Shown in pieces: positions 8,972 through 17,872 of a stretch of DNA of 64,000 bases; the first letter of the stretch is position 1; each line of letters opens with the position of its first letter. The notes beneath the pieces are model-generated. The model did not search any database. It saw only the letters and a program-made list of their open reading frames with translations, and was not told the DNA's origin. The position numbers were made by a program, and so were the translations under genes. The stretch comes from Pseudarthrobacter sp. NIBRBAC000502770. GTDB lineage: Bacteria; Actinomycetota; Actinomycetes; Actinomycetales; Micrococcaceae. Location of the stretch: the NCBI RefSeq assembly GCF_006517815.1, contig NZ_CP041198.1:2666001-2730000 (forward strand), in the 5' to 3' direction.

Positions 8972-10357
8972 TCAGTTGCTGAGGTAGGCCAGCAGGTCGT
9001 GCCGGGTGAGGATGCCCACGGGGGCGCCCACGAACGTGACCATCAGGGTGTCCGCGTCCGAGAGCAGTTCCCGTGCCGCGGAGATGGTTTCCAGTGAGCC
9101 GATCACGGGAAGCTTGGGTCCCATGTGTTCGGAGATCTTGTCCGTCAGCTTCGCTTCGCCGCGGAACAGCTTGGCGGTCAGGGTGCGCTCATCCACGGCG
9201 CCCAGGACCTCACCCATGACCACGGGCGGTTCCTGCGAGAGGACCGGGATGTGGCTGACGCCGAACTCGTTCATGATGTTGATGACGTCGCGCACCGACT
9301 CGTTGGGGTGGATGTGCACCAGGTCCGGCAGTTCGCCGTTCTTGGATTTGATGACCTCCCCCACGGAGGTTTCCTCGCCGCCGGAGAGGAAACCGTAGGA
9401 GCGCATCCACTGGTCGTTGAAGATCTTGGCCAGGTAGCCGCGTCCGGAGTCGGGCAGGATGACCACGACGACGGCGCTCTCCGGCAGGTCCTTGGCCGCC
9501 TGCAGTGCGGCTACCACGGCCATGCCGGAGGAACCGCCCACCAGCAGGCCCTCCTCCCGCGCCAGGCGCCGGGTCATGGCAAACGAGTCAGCATCGGAGA
9601 CCGCGATGACGTCGTCAGGGATGGTCTTGTCGTAATTCGCCGGCCACATGTCCTCCCCGACGCCCTCCACGAAGTACGGACGCCCGGTGCCGCCTGAGTA
9701 GACAGAACCTTCCGGGTCCGCGCCGATGATCCGGACCACCCCGCCGTCGGACTCCGGCCTGTCAGCCGAGACCTCCTTGAGGTACCGGCCGGTCCCGGTG
9801 ATGGTGCCGCCGGTGCCGGCGCCGATGACGCAGTGCGTGACCTTGCCCTCGGTGTCCCGCCAGATCTCCGGGCCGGTGGTCTTGTAGTGGCTGCCGGGCG
9901 CGGCGGGGTTGGAGAACTGGTCCGGTTTGAAGGCGCCCGGGGTCTCGCGGGTGATCCGGTCCGAGACGCCGTAGTAGCTTTGCGGGCTGTCCGGTGGAAC
10001 GGAGGTGGGCGTGACCACCACTTCGGCGCCGTAGGCCTGCAGCACGGCACGCTTGTCCTCGCCTACCTTGTCCGGGACCACGAAGACGCACTTGTAGCCT
10101 TTTTGCTGCGCCACCAGGGCCAGGCCTACGCCGGTGTTGCCGGACGTTGGCTCCACGATCGTGCCGCCCGGCTTCAGCTTGCCCTCGCGTTCGGCGTCCT
10201 CGATCATCTGCGCCGCGATGCGGTCCTTGATGGAACCGCCGGGGTTCAGGTACTCCAGTTTGACCAGGACGGTGGCTTTGATCCCGTCGGTCACGTGGTT
10301 CAGTTTGATGAGCGGCGTATTGCCGATGAGGTCCAGGATGGACTGGGCGTACTTCAT
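8972..10357 (-). CDS. cbs: Cystathionine beta-synthase with C-terminal CBS pair
   Basis: A 461-residue protein. The N-terminal fold-type II PLP domain has NPGGSIKDRIAAQM with PLP lysine near residue 44 and PTSGNTGVGLALV for phosphate binding. About residues 335-461 form two CBS modules that bind adenosyl ligands in other proteins. It condenses homocysteine with serine to cystathionine; length and domain order match mycobacterial Cbs. The start MKYAQSILDL is chosen by domain fit. TAGCTT at 10365-10370 ends 7 nt before the ATG with no Shine-Dalgarno, so a leaderless mRNA is likely. Confidence 0.9.
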   Translation of the reverse strand: MKYAQSILDLIGNTPLIKLNHVTDGIKATVLVKLEYLNPGGSIKDRIAAQMIEDAEREGKLKPGGTIVEPTSGNTGVGLALVAQQKGYKCVFVVPDKVGEDKRAVLQAYGAEVVVTPTSVPPDSPQSYYGVSDRITRETPGAFKPDQFSNPAAPGSHYKTTGPEIWRDTEGKVTHCVIGAGTGGTITGTGRYLKEVSADRPESDGGVVRIIGADPEGSVYSGGTGRPYFVEGVGEDMWPANYDKTIPDDVIAVSDADSFAMTRRLAREEGLLVGGSSGMAVVAALQAAKDLPESAVVVVILPDSGRGYLAKIFNDQWMRSYGFLSGGEETSVGEVIKSKNGELPDLVHIHPNESVRDVINIMNEFGVSHIPVLSQEPPVVMGEVLGAVDERTLTAKLFRGEAKLTDKISEHMGPKLPVIGSLETISAARELLSDADTLMVTFVGAPVGILTRHDLLAYLSN

Positions 10358-10416
10358 AGATACAAAGCTACCGCTTCCTGCAGGCCGTTCCCCGCTCGGG
10401 ATGCGAGGATAGCCCG

Positions 10417-11604
10417 GTGATGCAGTTCGCATGGCTGAAAGCCACCCGCAGCTACCTGCTGCCCGGCGCAACCCTGGCGGCAGGCCTGGCCACCCTCGCC
10501 GTCGGTGCCCTCCCCCTCACGGCCTTCGGCGAACTGGCCGGACGCACCATTCCCATCCTGGCCTTCGTGCTGGCCATGTCCATGGTGACCGAACTGGTGG
10601 ATGAGGCAGGACTTTTCCGAGTGGTGACGGACCGCTTGGCCGCCCTGGGCAGGGGCCGCGTTTTCACCCTGTGGCTGCTGGTGGTGGCAGTGGCCACGGT
10701 GGCCACCGTGTTCCTGTCCCTGGACACCACCGCGGTGCTGGTCACACCCGTGGTGGTCCTGCTGGCCGTCCATGCCCGGATCCCGCCGCTGCCGTTCGCG
10801 TTGACCAGCATCTGGCTGGCCAATACCGCCTCCCTGCTGCTGCCCGTGTCCAATCTGACCAACCTCCTGGCGCAGGACCGGCTGGGCCTGAGCCCTTGGC
10901 GCTTCGCCGGGCTGGTGTGGGCTCCGGCACTGGTTGGCCTGCTGGTCCCCCTTGCCCTGCTGTGGCTGGCGTTCCGGCGGGACCTGCGCGGAACCTACGG
11001 TCCCCAGCCTGCCCGTCCTGTCCGCGACCGGACCCTGCTGAAAGCCGCGGGGATCACGCTGGTGGTCCTGCTGCCCGCGCTGGTGTCCGGACTGCCGGTC
11101 CAGTACCCGGCACTGGCCGCCGCCGCCGTCCTGGTGGCGGTCTTCCTCCGGCGCCGGCCCTCGGCCCTGCGGTGGTCCATGGTGCCCTGGCGGCCGCTGA
11201 TGCTGACGGTTGGGCTGTTCATGCTGATGGAGGCCCTGCACGCGCACGGCCTCACCACCCTGCTGGCGGGTGTGGCCGGGACCGGGGACAGCCTGCCTGC
11301 CCTCCTGCAGCTGGCCGGCCTGGGCGCCGGCGCGGCGAACGCGGCCAACAACCTTCCCGCCTACCTGGCCCTGGAACCGGTGGCGGGGTCGCCCGCCAGG
11401 CTCGCTGCACTGCTGATCGGGGTCAACCTGGGACCGCTGGTGACGCCGTGGGCGTCGCTGGCCACCCTGCTGTGGCATGAGCGGCTCCGGGTATTGAACG
11501 TGCCCATCAGGTGGGGCGGGTTCGCAGCGGCGGGACTGGTGGCGGTGGTCCTGACTGTGCCGCTCGCGGTGCTGGCACTGTGGGCCGTGTCCGGGATGCC
11601 CTGA
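10417..11604 (+). CDS. ArsB/SLC13-like anion transporter
   Basis: A 395-residue membrane protein with about 10-11 helices. A LDTTAVLVTPVVVLLAV block and a LANTASLLLPVSNLTNLLAQ block form the repeat pair typical of the ArsB/NhaD/SLC13 ion transporter superfamily. GTG at 10417 lies 7 nt after GAGGA; an ATG follows at 10420. It is divergent from cbs across 59 nt. No ArsR or ArsC is nearby, so arsenite export is not supported beyond family resemblance. Sulfate, dicarboxylate or another anion is equally possible. Confidence 0.78.
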   Translation: MMQFAWLKATRSYLLPGATLAAGLATLAVGALPLTAFGELAGRTIPILAFVLAMSMVTELVDEAGLFRVVTDRLAALGRGRVFTLWLLVVAVATVATVFLSLDTTAVLVTPVVVLLAVHARIPPLPFALTSIWLANTASLLLPVSNLTNLLAQDRLGLSPWRFAGLVWAPALVGLLVPLALLWLAFRRDLRGTYGPQPARPVRDRTLLKAAGITLVVLLPALVSGLPVQYPALAAAAVLVAVFLRRRPSALRWSMVPWRPLMLTVGLFMLMEALHAHGLTTLLAGVAGTGDSLPALLQLAGLGAGAANAANNLPAYLALEPVAGSPARLAALLIGVNLGPLVTPWASLATLLWHERLRVLNVPIRWGGFAAAGLVAVVLTVPLAVLALWAVSGMP

Positions 11605-11617
11605 GCAACGGCACGGC

Positions 11618-11995
11618 TTATCCCACGAACATCAGCCAGAGGATTACGGCAGGGAGGAACGCCTGGCCGATGCCGCTGATCCACAGCCGGGGTTCACTGA
11701 TGATCAGCACGACGCCGAGGATGGCGTGGGCAACGGACATCATGGCCACGATGGTCCGGCCCACCGTGACCTGACCGGCATTGGCGAGGACCACCCCGGA
11801 TATCCCGAACAAACCCCAGACGATGTTGTAGAACCCCACGTTGATGGTCCAAAGGCGCACAGCGGAAGTATCTTCCGGCCTGATCAGGAAGATGGGATGG
11901 AGGCGCTGGTCCGTGTACCGGAAAGCTTCCAGCAGGCCCACAGTGATAAGGGTTATCCCGGTGATGACTGCAAGCACCTGGATGACCGTACTCAA
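11618..11995 (-). CDS. DUF1304 family membrane protein
   Basis: A 125-residue protein with four membrane helices (about residues 5-22, 48-66, 78-98 and 105-123). The FRYTDQRLHPIFLI and NVGFYNIVWGLFGISG blocks match DUF1304. Function is unknown. It lies 33 nt downstream of the VOC gene on the same strand, probably co-transcribed, and converges on the transporter gene with a 13-nt gap. Confidence 0.82.
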   Translation of the reverse strand: MSTVIQVLAVITGITLITVGLLEAFRYTDQRLHPIFLIRPEDTSAVRLWTINVGFYNIVWGLFGISGVVLANAGQVTVGRTIVAMMSVAHAILGVVLIISEPRLWISGIGQAFLPAVILWLMFVG

Positions 11996-12028
11996 GGGCG
12001 CGTCCTGCTGCCCCGGCGCCGGCGCATG

Positions 12029-12424
12029 CTATGCGCCGCCCTCGTTTCCGGGGAGGTTCTCCCAGAGACCCAACACGTTGCCCTCGGGATCCTTGAAGTA
12101 GGCCGTGCAGCCCATGCCGGGAACTTCGTTCTTGGGTATCAGGACCGAACCGCCGGATTCCTCGACGGACTTCAGTGTTGAGTCGATATCCGGCACATCG
12201 ATGGTGATGACCGGGCTGGTGATCTGTCCTTCGCGGGCCATCATCCCGCCGTTGATGGCCCCTGGCGTTGTTGACTGGCCGGCGTCGTCCATGTCCGTGG
12301 TGATGACCATGCTGTAATCCATGCCCGGCACCGGTTCGATCCGCCAGCCCAAGGCCTCCTGGTAGAACTTCCTTGCCCGCATCTGGTCGTCCGCGGGAAT
12401 CTCGAAATGCACTACTCCGCCCAT
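12029..12424 (-). CDS. VOC-family (glyoxalase/dioxygenase-like) protein
   Basis: A 131-residue single-module protein of the vicinal oxygen chelate fold. VVHFEIPADDQMRARKFYQE opens the first beta-alpha-beta unit and CTAYFKDPEGNVLGLWE ends the second, with the usual metal or substrate positions H6 and the late Glu. ATG at 12424 follows GGAGGG. Longer upstream frame overlaps the divergent AlkA promoter and is rejected. Such proteins are often annotated as bleomycin-resistance-like or lactoylglutathione lyases, but substrate is unknown here. Confidence 0.84.
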   Translation of the reverse strand: MGGVVHFEIPADDQMRARKFYQEALGWRIEPVPGMDYSMVITTDMDDAGQSTTPGAINGGMMAREGQITSPVITIDVPDIDSTLKSVEESGGSVLIPKNEVPGMGCTAYFKDPEGNVLGLWENLPGNEGGA

Positions 12425-12569
12425 CGTTGCCCTCCGTGTCCTTCTGGTTCTCTGTCGATTGGGTGCCTGGTGCGCCCGACGCCTGGGTGCCACCCGCGGT
12501 GATCCTAATCCGGGGCCAGGAAGCGCAGAAGGGCCGATGGTCCCGCCACTGTCGGCGGTCCGTGGGACG

Positions 12570-13565
12570 ATGGAAGACATGACGATCGCAGAGGCACCTC
12601 CCCGGCTGGCAGCCGCGGCGGACGTGTCCCTGCGGTGGTATCCGGATGGTCCCTACAGTCTTTCCCGGACCCTGGGGCCGCTCCTGCGCGGCAACAGCGA
12701 TCCCTCCTTCTGCGTCCAGGGTGACGTTATCTGGAATGCGTTTACGACGCCGGACGGCCCGGCGACCATGCGGCTCGCCTCCGCGGGCGGCGGCGCCGCA
12801 GGCACCCCGCTGGTGGACATCCAGGCGTGGGGGCCCGGCGCCGCAGCAGCCGTGAAGGCGGCACCCCGGCTGCTGGGTGCCGACGACGACTGGCAGGGTT
12901 TCGACGAACCGGCCTTCCATTCGACACTGCCACGCATGGTGCAGGAGGCCCGCCGCCGCGCCCTGGCGGTCCGGCTGCCGGCAAGCGGGCGGATGGTGGA
13001 CCAGCTGGTGCCGATCATCCTCGAACAAAAGGTAACGGTCATCGAGGCGCGGCGCGGCTACCGCTACCTGGTGCACCGCTACGGGACTCCGGCGCCGCGG
13101 GCCGGGATGTCCACGCCGGCCGGGCTGGTGGTGGCGCCGACGGCGGCGCAGTGGCTGCAGGTTCCCAGCTGGGAGTGGCACAAGGCAGGGGTGGGTCCCC
13201 AGCGTTCGGCCACTGTCATGCGTGCGCTGCGCTCCGCCGTCGCGCTTGAACGCCTGGCCGTGCTGCCTGCGCTGGTGGCGGGGGAAAAGATGCAGGTCAT
13301 TCCGGGCATCGGAGCCTGGACGGCCGCCGAGGTGGTCCAGCGCACCCACGGCTGCCCGGACTCCATTTCGGTGGGTGACTACCATCTCGCGGCGTATGTG
13401 GGGGCGGCACTGACCGGACGCAGGACCGATGACGCCGGGATGCTCAAGCTGCTGGAGCCTTGGCGGGGACACCGGCAGCGCGTGGTCCGGATGATCCAGA
13501 GCACCGGGTTCCGCAAGCCCACCTTTGGCCCGCGGATGACCATCCAGGACCACCGGGGGCACTGA
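12570..13565 (+). CDS. AlkA-type DNA-3-methyladenine glycosylase
   Basis: A 331-residue base-excision enzyme of the HhH-GPD superfamily. The N-terminal half resembles the AlkA alpha/beta domain. LVPIILEQKVTVIEARRGYR starts the helical part. MQVIPGIGAWTAAEV is the helix-hairpin-helix, and SVGDYHLAAYVG holds the conserved catalytic aspartate. It removes alkylated purines in relatives. ATG at 12570 or 12579 (MEDM or MTIA) are both possible, and neither has a good ribosome site. It is divergent from the VOC gene. Confidence 0.85.
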   Translation: MEDMTIAEAPPRLAAAADVSLRWYPDGPYSLSRTLGPLLRGNSDPSFCVQGDVIWNAFTTPDGPATMRLASAGGGAAGTPLVDIQAWGPGAAAAVKAAPRLLGADDDWQGFDEPAFHSTLPRMVQEARRRALAVRLPASGRMVDQLVPIILEQKVTVIEARRGYRYLVHRYGTPAPRAGMSTPAGLVVAPTAAQWLQVPSWEWHKAGVGPQRSATVMRALRSAVALERLAVLPALVAGEKMQVIPGIGAWTAAEVVQRTHGCPDSISVGDYHLAAYVGAALTGRRTDDAGMLKLLEPWRGHRQRVVRMIQSTGFRKPTFGPRMTIQDHRGH

Positions 13566-13708
13566 ATAACGCGGTGCTTCCGGCCGGTTGAAACCGCTTG
13601 ATCTCCGCGCCAGAGGGTACGGAGCCAGTATGGGGCGCCCCGCCGGGTGCCATCCCCGTCCGGTTGGACGGCACCAGGCTGGCAAACACCGTCGACCGAA
13701 AGGATCCC

Positions 13709-14293
13709 ATGAGCTCCGAACCAGGCAGCACTTATCCCAACTCCGAGGCTGTGCCCGGAACGTCCCAGGATCCCGCCGTCCTGGATCCGGACGCCCAGGA
13801 TCCGGGCGCCGAGGAGAAGCTCAGGCTGCAGCTGGCCATCTTCGACGTGTCGCGGGACGCCGAAGGCAGGAGCCTGGAAGAGATCCGGGACATGCTGCTT
13901 TCAGCCTTTGCCGCGCGCGGCGTCGCCCCGCCTCCCGGCACCTGGGTGGAGTCCGTGGCGTCGTCGGCGTTTTACGGTGAGCCCTACATCATCGACTACC
14001 CCACGGCTATTGCCGCGGACAACCTGGAACCGGCCCCGAACCCGGAGGTCCGCGAGCGGCTCGCCGCCCGGCGGGAACTGCGCGAGGTGCAGCTCCCACC
14101 CGGAATCTTTCCCTCCCAGGAGGAGTGGAATATCCCGGCCAACGAGGTCACCGGCGCGGCCAGCACCCGCAAGCTCTCCCCGGCGGGGTGGGAGGGCAGG
14201 GCGGTCCTGGCCGTGGCGGCGCTGGCAGCGGTGGCCGTCGCTGCAGTCGCGGCTATCCGGGCAGGCACCGGCCGCCGCCGCAGGGATGCCTAG
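13709..14293 (+). CDS. Hypothetical tail-anchored membrane protein
   Basis: A 194-residue protein I do not recognise. The acidic N-terminus (about 40 residues) is followed by a mixed charged region with the segment LEEIRDMLLSAFAARGVAPP. A single Ala/Val-rich helix lies near the C-terminus (about 165-185), then a basic RRRRD tail, so the bulk is probably cytoplasmic. ATG at 13709 follows GAAAGGA. Its TAG and the stop of the convergent acyl-CoA ligase share the four bases CTAG at 14290-14293. Confidence 0.75.
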   Translation: MSSEPGSTYPNSEAVPGTSQDPAVLDPDAQDPGAEEKLRLQLAIFDVSRDAEGRSLEEIRDMLLSAFAARGVAPPPGTWVESVASSAFYGEPYIIDYPTAIAADNLEPAPNPEVRERLAARRELREVQLPPGIFPSQEEWNIPANEVTGAASTRKLSPAGWEGRAVLAVAALAAVAVAAVAAIRAGTGRRRRDA

Positions 14294-15966
14294 AGCCCCA
14301 GCCGGGCCACCGCTTCCTCGCGCATCTGGACTTTGCGGATCTTCCCGGAGACCGTCATGGGGAAGCTCTCCCGGACCTCCACGTACCGGGGTATCTTGTA
14401 GTGCGCCAGACGCCCCCGGCAAAACTCTGCCAGGGAGGCGGCGTCAAGGGGCCCGGCACCCGGTTTGAGGATGATGCAGGCCATCAGCTCCTCACCGTAC
14501 CGGGTGTCCGGGACCCCGATGACCTGGACGTCCTGGATGTCCGGGTGGGTGTAGAGGAATTCCTCGATCTCGCGGGGGTAGATGTTCTCGCCGCCCCGGA
14601 TCACCATGTCCTTGATCCGGCCTTCCACCACCACATAGCCGTCGTCGTCCATGCGGGCCAGGTCCCCGGTGTGCATCCAGCCCTCCGCGTCGATGGCCTC
14701 GGCGGTCTTGTCCGGCTGGTCCCAGTATCCAGCCATGACGGCGTAGCCGCGGGTGCAGAGTTCGCCGATCTGCCCGCGTTCCAGGTCTTCCCCGGTGGCA
14801 GGATCCACGATCTTGCTCTCCAGTTGCGGCATGGTGCGGCCCACGGTCTCGGTGCGCTGCTGCAGCGTGTCGCCCTTGCGCGTCATGGTGGACACCGGCG
14901 AGGTCTCCGTCATGCCGTAGCAGATGGCCACGTCCACCATGTTCATCTCCGCGATAACCCGGTTCATTACCTCGATGGGACACAGTGAGCCCGCCATGAC
15001 CCCGGTGCGCAGCGTGGAGAGATCGTACGAACCGAAATCGGGCAGCGCGAGCTCGGCGATGAACATGGTGGGCACGCCGTACAGGGAGGTCCCCTCGAAG
15101 TCCTGGACGGCCTCGAGCGCGGCGGCGGGCGAGAAGCCACGGCCCGGAATGATGGTCGCGGCACCGTGGCTGAGCGCATTCAGGTTGCCGATCACCATCC
15201 CGAAGCAGTGGTAGAAGGGCACCGGGATGACCACGCGGTCACGCTCCGTATAGCCCAGCAGTTCACCGATCGCGAAGCCGTTGTTCAGGATGTTGTGGTG
15301 GGTCAGCGTGGCGCCCTTGGGGAAGCCTGTGGTGCCGGAGGTGTACTGCAGGTTGATGGGATCGTGCGGGCTGAGTTCGGCCATGCGGGCCAACAGGCGC
15401 GAGTGCCCGACGGCGTCGGCACGCTTGAGCAGCTCGCCGTAGGTCAGCTCCGCATCGCCTTCCGGGCTGCCGGCGTTCAGCGCATCCAGGCCGTGGTCCG
15501 GAAGGAAGACGAGCTCCTGCAGGTCCGGGCAGGTGAGGAGGGCCTGGCGGCCCATGGCCACGTAATCGCTGTTGGTGTCCGACGGCGCCGTGACCAGCAT
15601 GCGCATGCCGTTCTGCTTGACCACGAATTCGAGTTCATGGCTGCGGTAGGCCGGGTTGACGTTGACCAGGATGGCGCCGATCTTGGCGGTGGCGTACTGC
15701 AGCAGCGTCCATTCGGCGCAGTTGGGGCTCCAGATGCCCACCCTCTCCCCCTTGGCGACGCCCAGGGCGAGGAGCGCGCGGGCCAGCCGGTCGACGTCGT
15801 CGTTCATCTTGGTATAGCTCCAGCGGCGGGCATCGCCGCCCGGCACCGGCGCGGCCTCGATCAGGGCGTCGTGGAGGGGAAACTGCGCGGCGACGCGCTC
15901 AAAGTTCGCGCCAATGGTTTCCTCCAGGAGCGGGACGTCAGTGTCCCCGGCTGTGTAAGCACGCAT
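14290..15966 (-). CDS. AMP-binding acyl-CoA synthetase (FadD-like)
   Basis: A 558-residue acyl-adenylate-forming enzyme. [18 protein letters not shown] near residue 205 is the P-loop-like AMP-binding motif. [20 protein letters not shown] and [20 protein letters not shown] are the later core motifs, and [10 protein letters not shown] near the C-terminus carries the catalytic lysine. Such enzymes activate medium- or long-chain fatty acids for beta-oxidation at the membrane or in the cytosol. TAGCGT at 15973-15978 ends 6 nt before the ATG without a Shine-Dalgarno, indicating leaderless expression. Confidence 0.9.
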   Translation of the reverse strand: MRAYTAGDTDVPLLEETIGANFERVAAQFPLHDALIEAAPVPGGDARRWSYTKMNDDVDRLARALLALGVAKGERVGIWSPNCAEWTLLQYATAKIGAILVNVNPAYRSHELEFVVKQNGMRMLVTAPSDTNSDYVAMGRQALLTCPDLQELVFLPDHGLDALNAGSPEGDAELTYGELLKRADAVGHSRLLARMAELSPHDPINLQYTSGTTGFPKGATLTHHNILNNGFAIGELLGYTERDRVVIPVPFYHCFGMVIGNLNALSHGAATIIPGRGFSPAAALEAVQDFEGTSLYGVPTMFIAELALPDFGSYDLSTLRTGVMAGSLCPIEVMNRVIAEMNMVDVAICYGMTETSPVSTMTRKGDTLQQRTETVGRTMPQLESKIVDPATGEDLERGQIGELCTRGYAVMAGYWDQPDKTAEAIDAEGWMHTGDLARMDDDGYVVVEGRIKDMVIRGGENIYPREIEEFLYTHPDIQDVQVIGVPDTRYGEELMACIILKPGAGPLDAASLAEFCRGRLAHYKIPRYVEVRESFPMTVSGKIRKVQMREEAVARLGL

Positions 15967-16059
15967 GATGGCACGCTACCAACAGGATCCCGGCAGGAGA
16001 AGCAGGCCGGCACCGCAACACTGCCGGTTCGTTCCCGGGCGCCCGCTATTGTGAAATCC

Positions 16060-16338
16060 ATGAGTGCACCCATTGACCTGATAGCAACGTTCATCCCCAA
16101 CGACGGCGAGTTCCACCGCGTCAAGCTGGCCCTGGAAATCGCCATCGACGAGGTGGTGAAGGAGCCAGGCTGCATCCAGTACGAACTGACCGAAGCCACC
16201 GAGGAGAAGCTTGTCCTGACCGAGCAGTGGGCCTCCCAGGAGGACCTGGACAGGCACTCCAAGGGCATCGCGGTGCAGGACCTGAACGAATCGCTGAGCG
16301 CCCTGCTGGCCGAACCGGTCAAGGTGGAACGCGTCTAG
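16060..16338 (+). CDS. Antibiotic biosynthesis monooxygenase (ABM) domain protein
   Basis: A 92-residue single ABM domain of the dimeric alpha+beta barrel fold. IDLIATFIPNDGEFHRVK begins the first strand and helix, EPGCIQYELTEATE is the central strand, and VLTEQWASQEDLDRH is the usual WxS/D core. Members act as quinol monooxygenases or heme-binding proteins. The specific role is unknown. ATG at 16060 is preferred, with an in-frame GTG at 16051 possible. It ends just before a large bidirectional hairpin. Confidence 0.83.
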   Translation: MSAPIDLIATFIPNDGEFHRVKLALEIAIDEVVKEPGCIQYELTEATEEKLVLTEQWASQEDLDRHSKGIAVQDLNESLSALLAEPVKVERV

Positions 16339-16343
16339 CGCAA

Positions 16344-16399
16344 CCGGTTAAACGCAGAATGCGGGACCTCCGGAGGTCCCGCATTCTGCGTTTAACCGG
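16344..16399. terminator. Bidirectional terminator, 56-nt perfect palindrome
   Basis: Two perfect 28-nt arms meet with no unpaired centre (at CCTCCGGAGG). It fills the gap between the ABM gene stop (16338) and the convergent thioredoxin stop (16403). Its symmetry suits termination in both directions. There is no long T-tract. Confidence 0.85.
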
Positions 16400-16402
16400 G
16401 TC

Positions 16403-16837
16403 TTAGAAGTCGGGGATCTGGGTGCCGTCCTGCGGTCCGCCCTGGCCGGCAGGCTTGCCCGCCGCGGCTGCCGCTTCCTCGCGCTGCTTGGCCACATGGG
16501 CGTGGACTTCTTCCATGTCCAGCGCCTTCACGGCGTCAACCACCTGTTCCAGCTGCTGGGCGTTCAGCGCGCCCGGCTGGGAGAACACCAGCACCTTTTC
16601 GCGGAAGGCCATCAGTGTGGGGATGGAGGTAATGCCTGCCTCCGCCGCGAGCTGCTGCTCCGCTTCGGTGTCCACCTTGGTGAAGAGGACGTCCGGGTGC
16701 TTCTCGGAAACGGTGGAGTACGTGGGCCCGAACTGCTTGCAGGGACCGCACCACTCTGCCCAGAAATCGACCAGGACAATGTCGTTTCCTTCGATCGTCG
16801 ATGCGAACTGTTCACCTGTGATGTCAAGGGTAGCCAT
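16403..16837 (-). CDS. Thioredoxin-like protein with C-terminal tail
   Basis: A 144-residue cytosolic redox protein. Residues 1-105 are a standard thioredoxin fold with VDFWAEWCGPCKQF (WCGPC near residue 29) and the cis-proline segment ITSIPTLMAF. A further ~38 residues, rich in Ala, Gly, Gln and Glu (about 107-144, ending TQIPDF), extend beyond usual length. TAGCGT at 16844-16849 lies 6 nt before the ATG, so the mRNA is probably leaderless. Confidence 0.9.
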   Translation of the reverse strand: MATLDITGEQFASTIEGNDIVLVDFWAEWCGPCKQFGPTYSTVSEKHPDVLFTKVDTEAEQQLAAEAGITSIPTLMAFREKVLVFSQPGALNAQQLEQVVDAVKALDMEEVHAHVAKQREEAAAAAGKPAGQGGPQDGTQIPDF

Positions 16838-16930
16838 GTGTCTACGCTACGCGCCCGGGACTGCCCGTGTCGCGGATGTTCGCTCCCCGCGTCATCGGGA
16901 ATACCGGGCGGACGACGCCGGCCGGCCGGG

Positions 16931-17485
16931 TCAGGCGGTGGCATCCCACAGGTGCGGGGCGGGGGTGCGGCTGCCGGGGAGGGCGATGGAGGCGCGCCAT
17001 TCGTGGATCCATTCGGGGAGGACCAGGTCCTCCGGCGGGGTGCCGAACTCCGCGAGGATGTCGTCCTGGCTGACCGGACCGCCCTTGGTGACCAGCCGGG
17101 TGGCGATATAGGCACGGGCGTAAATCTCGCCGTCGGCCACCATCCTCTGCTCGAAGAAGATCGCCTTGGTGTCCAGCCCGATGATGCGGGTCTCGATGGC
17201 GTACTCCTGCCACAGCTGCAGCGACTTGCGGAAGGAGATGGTTTCCGCGGACACCACAGGGCTCCAGCCGCGGCGGCGCATCCGCTTCCAGACGCCGCTG
17301 CGCACCATGAGGTCGAACCGGCCCAGGTCCATCAGGGACAGGTACATGCCGTTGTTGACGTGCATGGCGATGTCGATGTCCGTCGGCAGGACGCGCAGGG
17401 GCAGGGACGCCGGGTCCCACACCGCTAACTGCGGACGGCGGCCGGAGCGGAAGAGCAGGAGGAGGGTTCTCAGGAGCAGGTGCAT
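16931..17485 (-). CDS. Thioesterase-family (4HBT/THEM6-like) protein
   Basis: A 184-residue protein with a hydrophobic N-terminal segment (HLLLRTLLLLF) and a hotdog-fold core. The block DIDIAMHVNNGMYLSLMDLG is the acyl-CoA thioesterase signature with catalytic-region Asp/Asn. FRKSLQLWQEY and EQRMVADGEIYARAYIATR complete the fold. Probably hydrolyses an acyl-CoA. TAACAT at 17492-17497 ends 6 nt before the ATG and lies inside a 20-nt palindrome, so a repressor could block its leaderless promoter. Confidence 0.84.
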   Translation of the reverse strand: MHLLLRTLLLLFRSGRRPQLAVWDPASLPLRVLPTDIDIAMHVNNGMYLSLMDLGRFDLMVRSGVWKRMRRRGWSPVVSAETISFRKSLQLWQEYAIETRIIGLDTKAIFFEQRMVADGEIYARAYIATRLVTKGGPVSQDDILAEFGTPPEDLVLPEWIHEWRASIALPGSRTPAPHLWDATA

Positions 17486-17491
17486 GCCCCC

Positions 17492-17511
17492 ATGTTACCC
17501 GCGGGTAACAT
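17492..17511. promoter_or_regulatory. 20-nt perfect palindrome over thioesterase promoter
   Basis: ATGTTACCCGCGGGTAACAT is perfectly self-complementary. On the minus strand its final TAACAT doubles as a -10 box placed 6 nt from the thioesterase start codon. The GTTACC...GGTAAC form resembles TetR-type operators. No regulator gene is adjacent, so the factor is probably encoded elsewhere. Confidence 0.6.
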
Positions 17512-17872
17512 TTTCCGGCAGGGCCCCCGCCAGCAAGTATCCAGGCTCCCGGCGTCGAGTAGCAGTCCCGGTCCGGGCGAGTAGCGGGCCTTGAAAGTCG
17601 GGTAATCCCTACTGGTGCCCGGCCGTTGGCATGCTTCCTAGACTCGGGATTCCTAGGACCAAACATGCACTGGCAGGTCCGCCGGGTGGCTTCCGGCCGT
17701 TCCTGCCTTCACGCGGAGCTCCGCATCTTCTGGGTGTGCGGATGACTCCATACTGCGCCGCCATTGGCTCCGGCAGCCGCCGGAGCCGGCGGTGCACTGG
17801 CATCTCGATCCGTCCAATGTCTTGGCGCGCACCGCATCGCCACGGCTTGGACCGAAACCTGATGGGCAACCC
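17512..17872 (+). other. Gene-free leader/intergenic region before LysM gene
   Basis: About 360 nt hold no convincing gene. Short open frames on both strands lack codon character. Around 17767-17791 there is a G+C-rich hairpin (CTCCGGC/GCCGGAG arms). The length suggests a long 5' leader for the LysM gene. I looked for the conserved blocks of the ydaO cyclic-di-AMP riboswitch and did not find them. Confidence 0.4.

Noticed and set aside
10417..11604. Arsenic-resistance operon
   Set aside because: The transporter has ArsB-like family features, but no ArsR, ArsC or ACR3 gene and no ArsR-type operator is nearby.
14290..14293. Overlapping stops of convergent genes (CTAG)
   Set aside because: Striking but simply the shared palindromic stop of two tightly packed genes; such overlaps are common in compact genomes.
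17640..17872. Cyclic-di-AMP (ydaO) riboswitch before the LysM gene
   Set aside because: Such riboswitches often precede wall-lytic genes in actinobacteria, but the conserved blocks (GGGGGACCCA, GGGGUGAA and a CCGAAUCCGUCAGC-type stretch) are not present.
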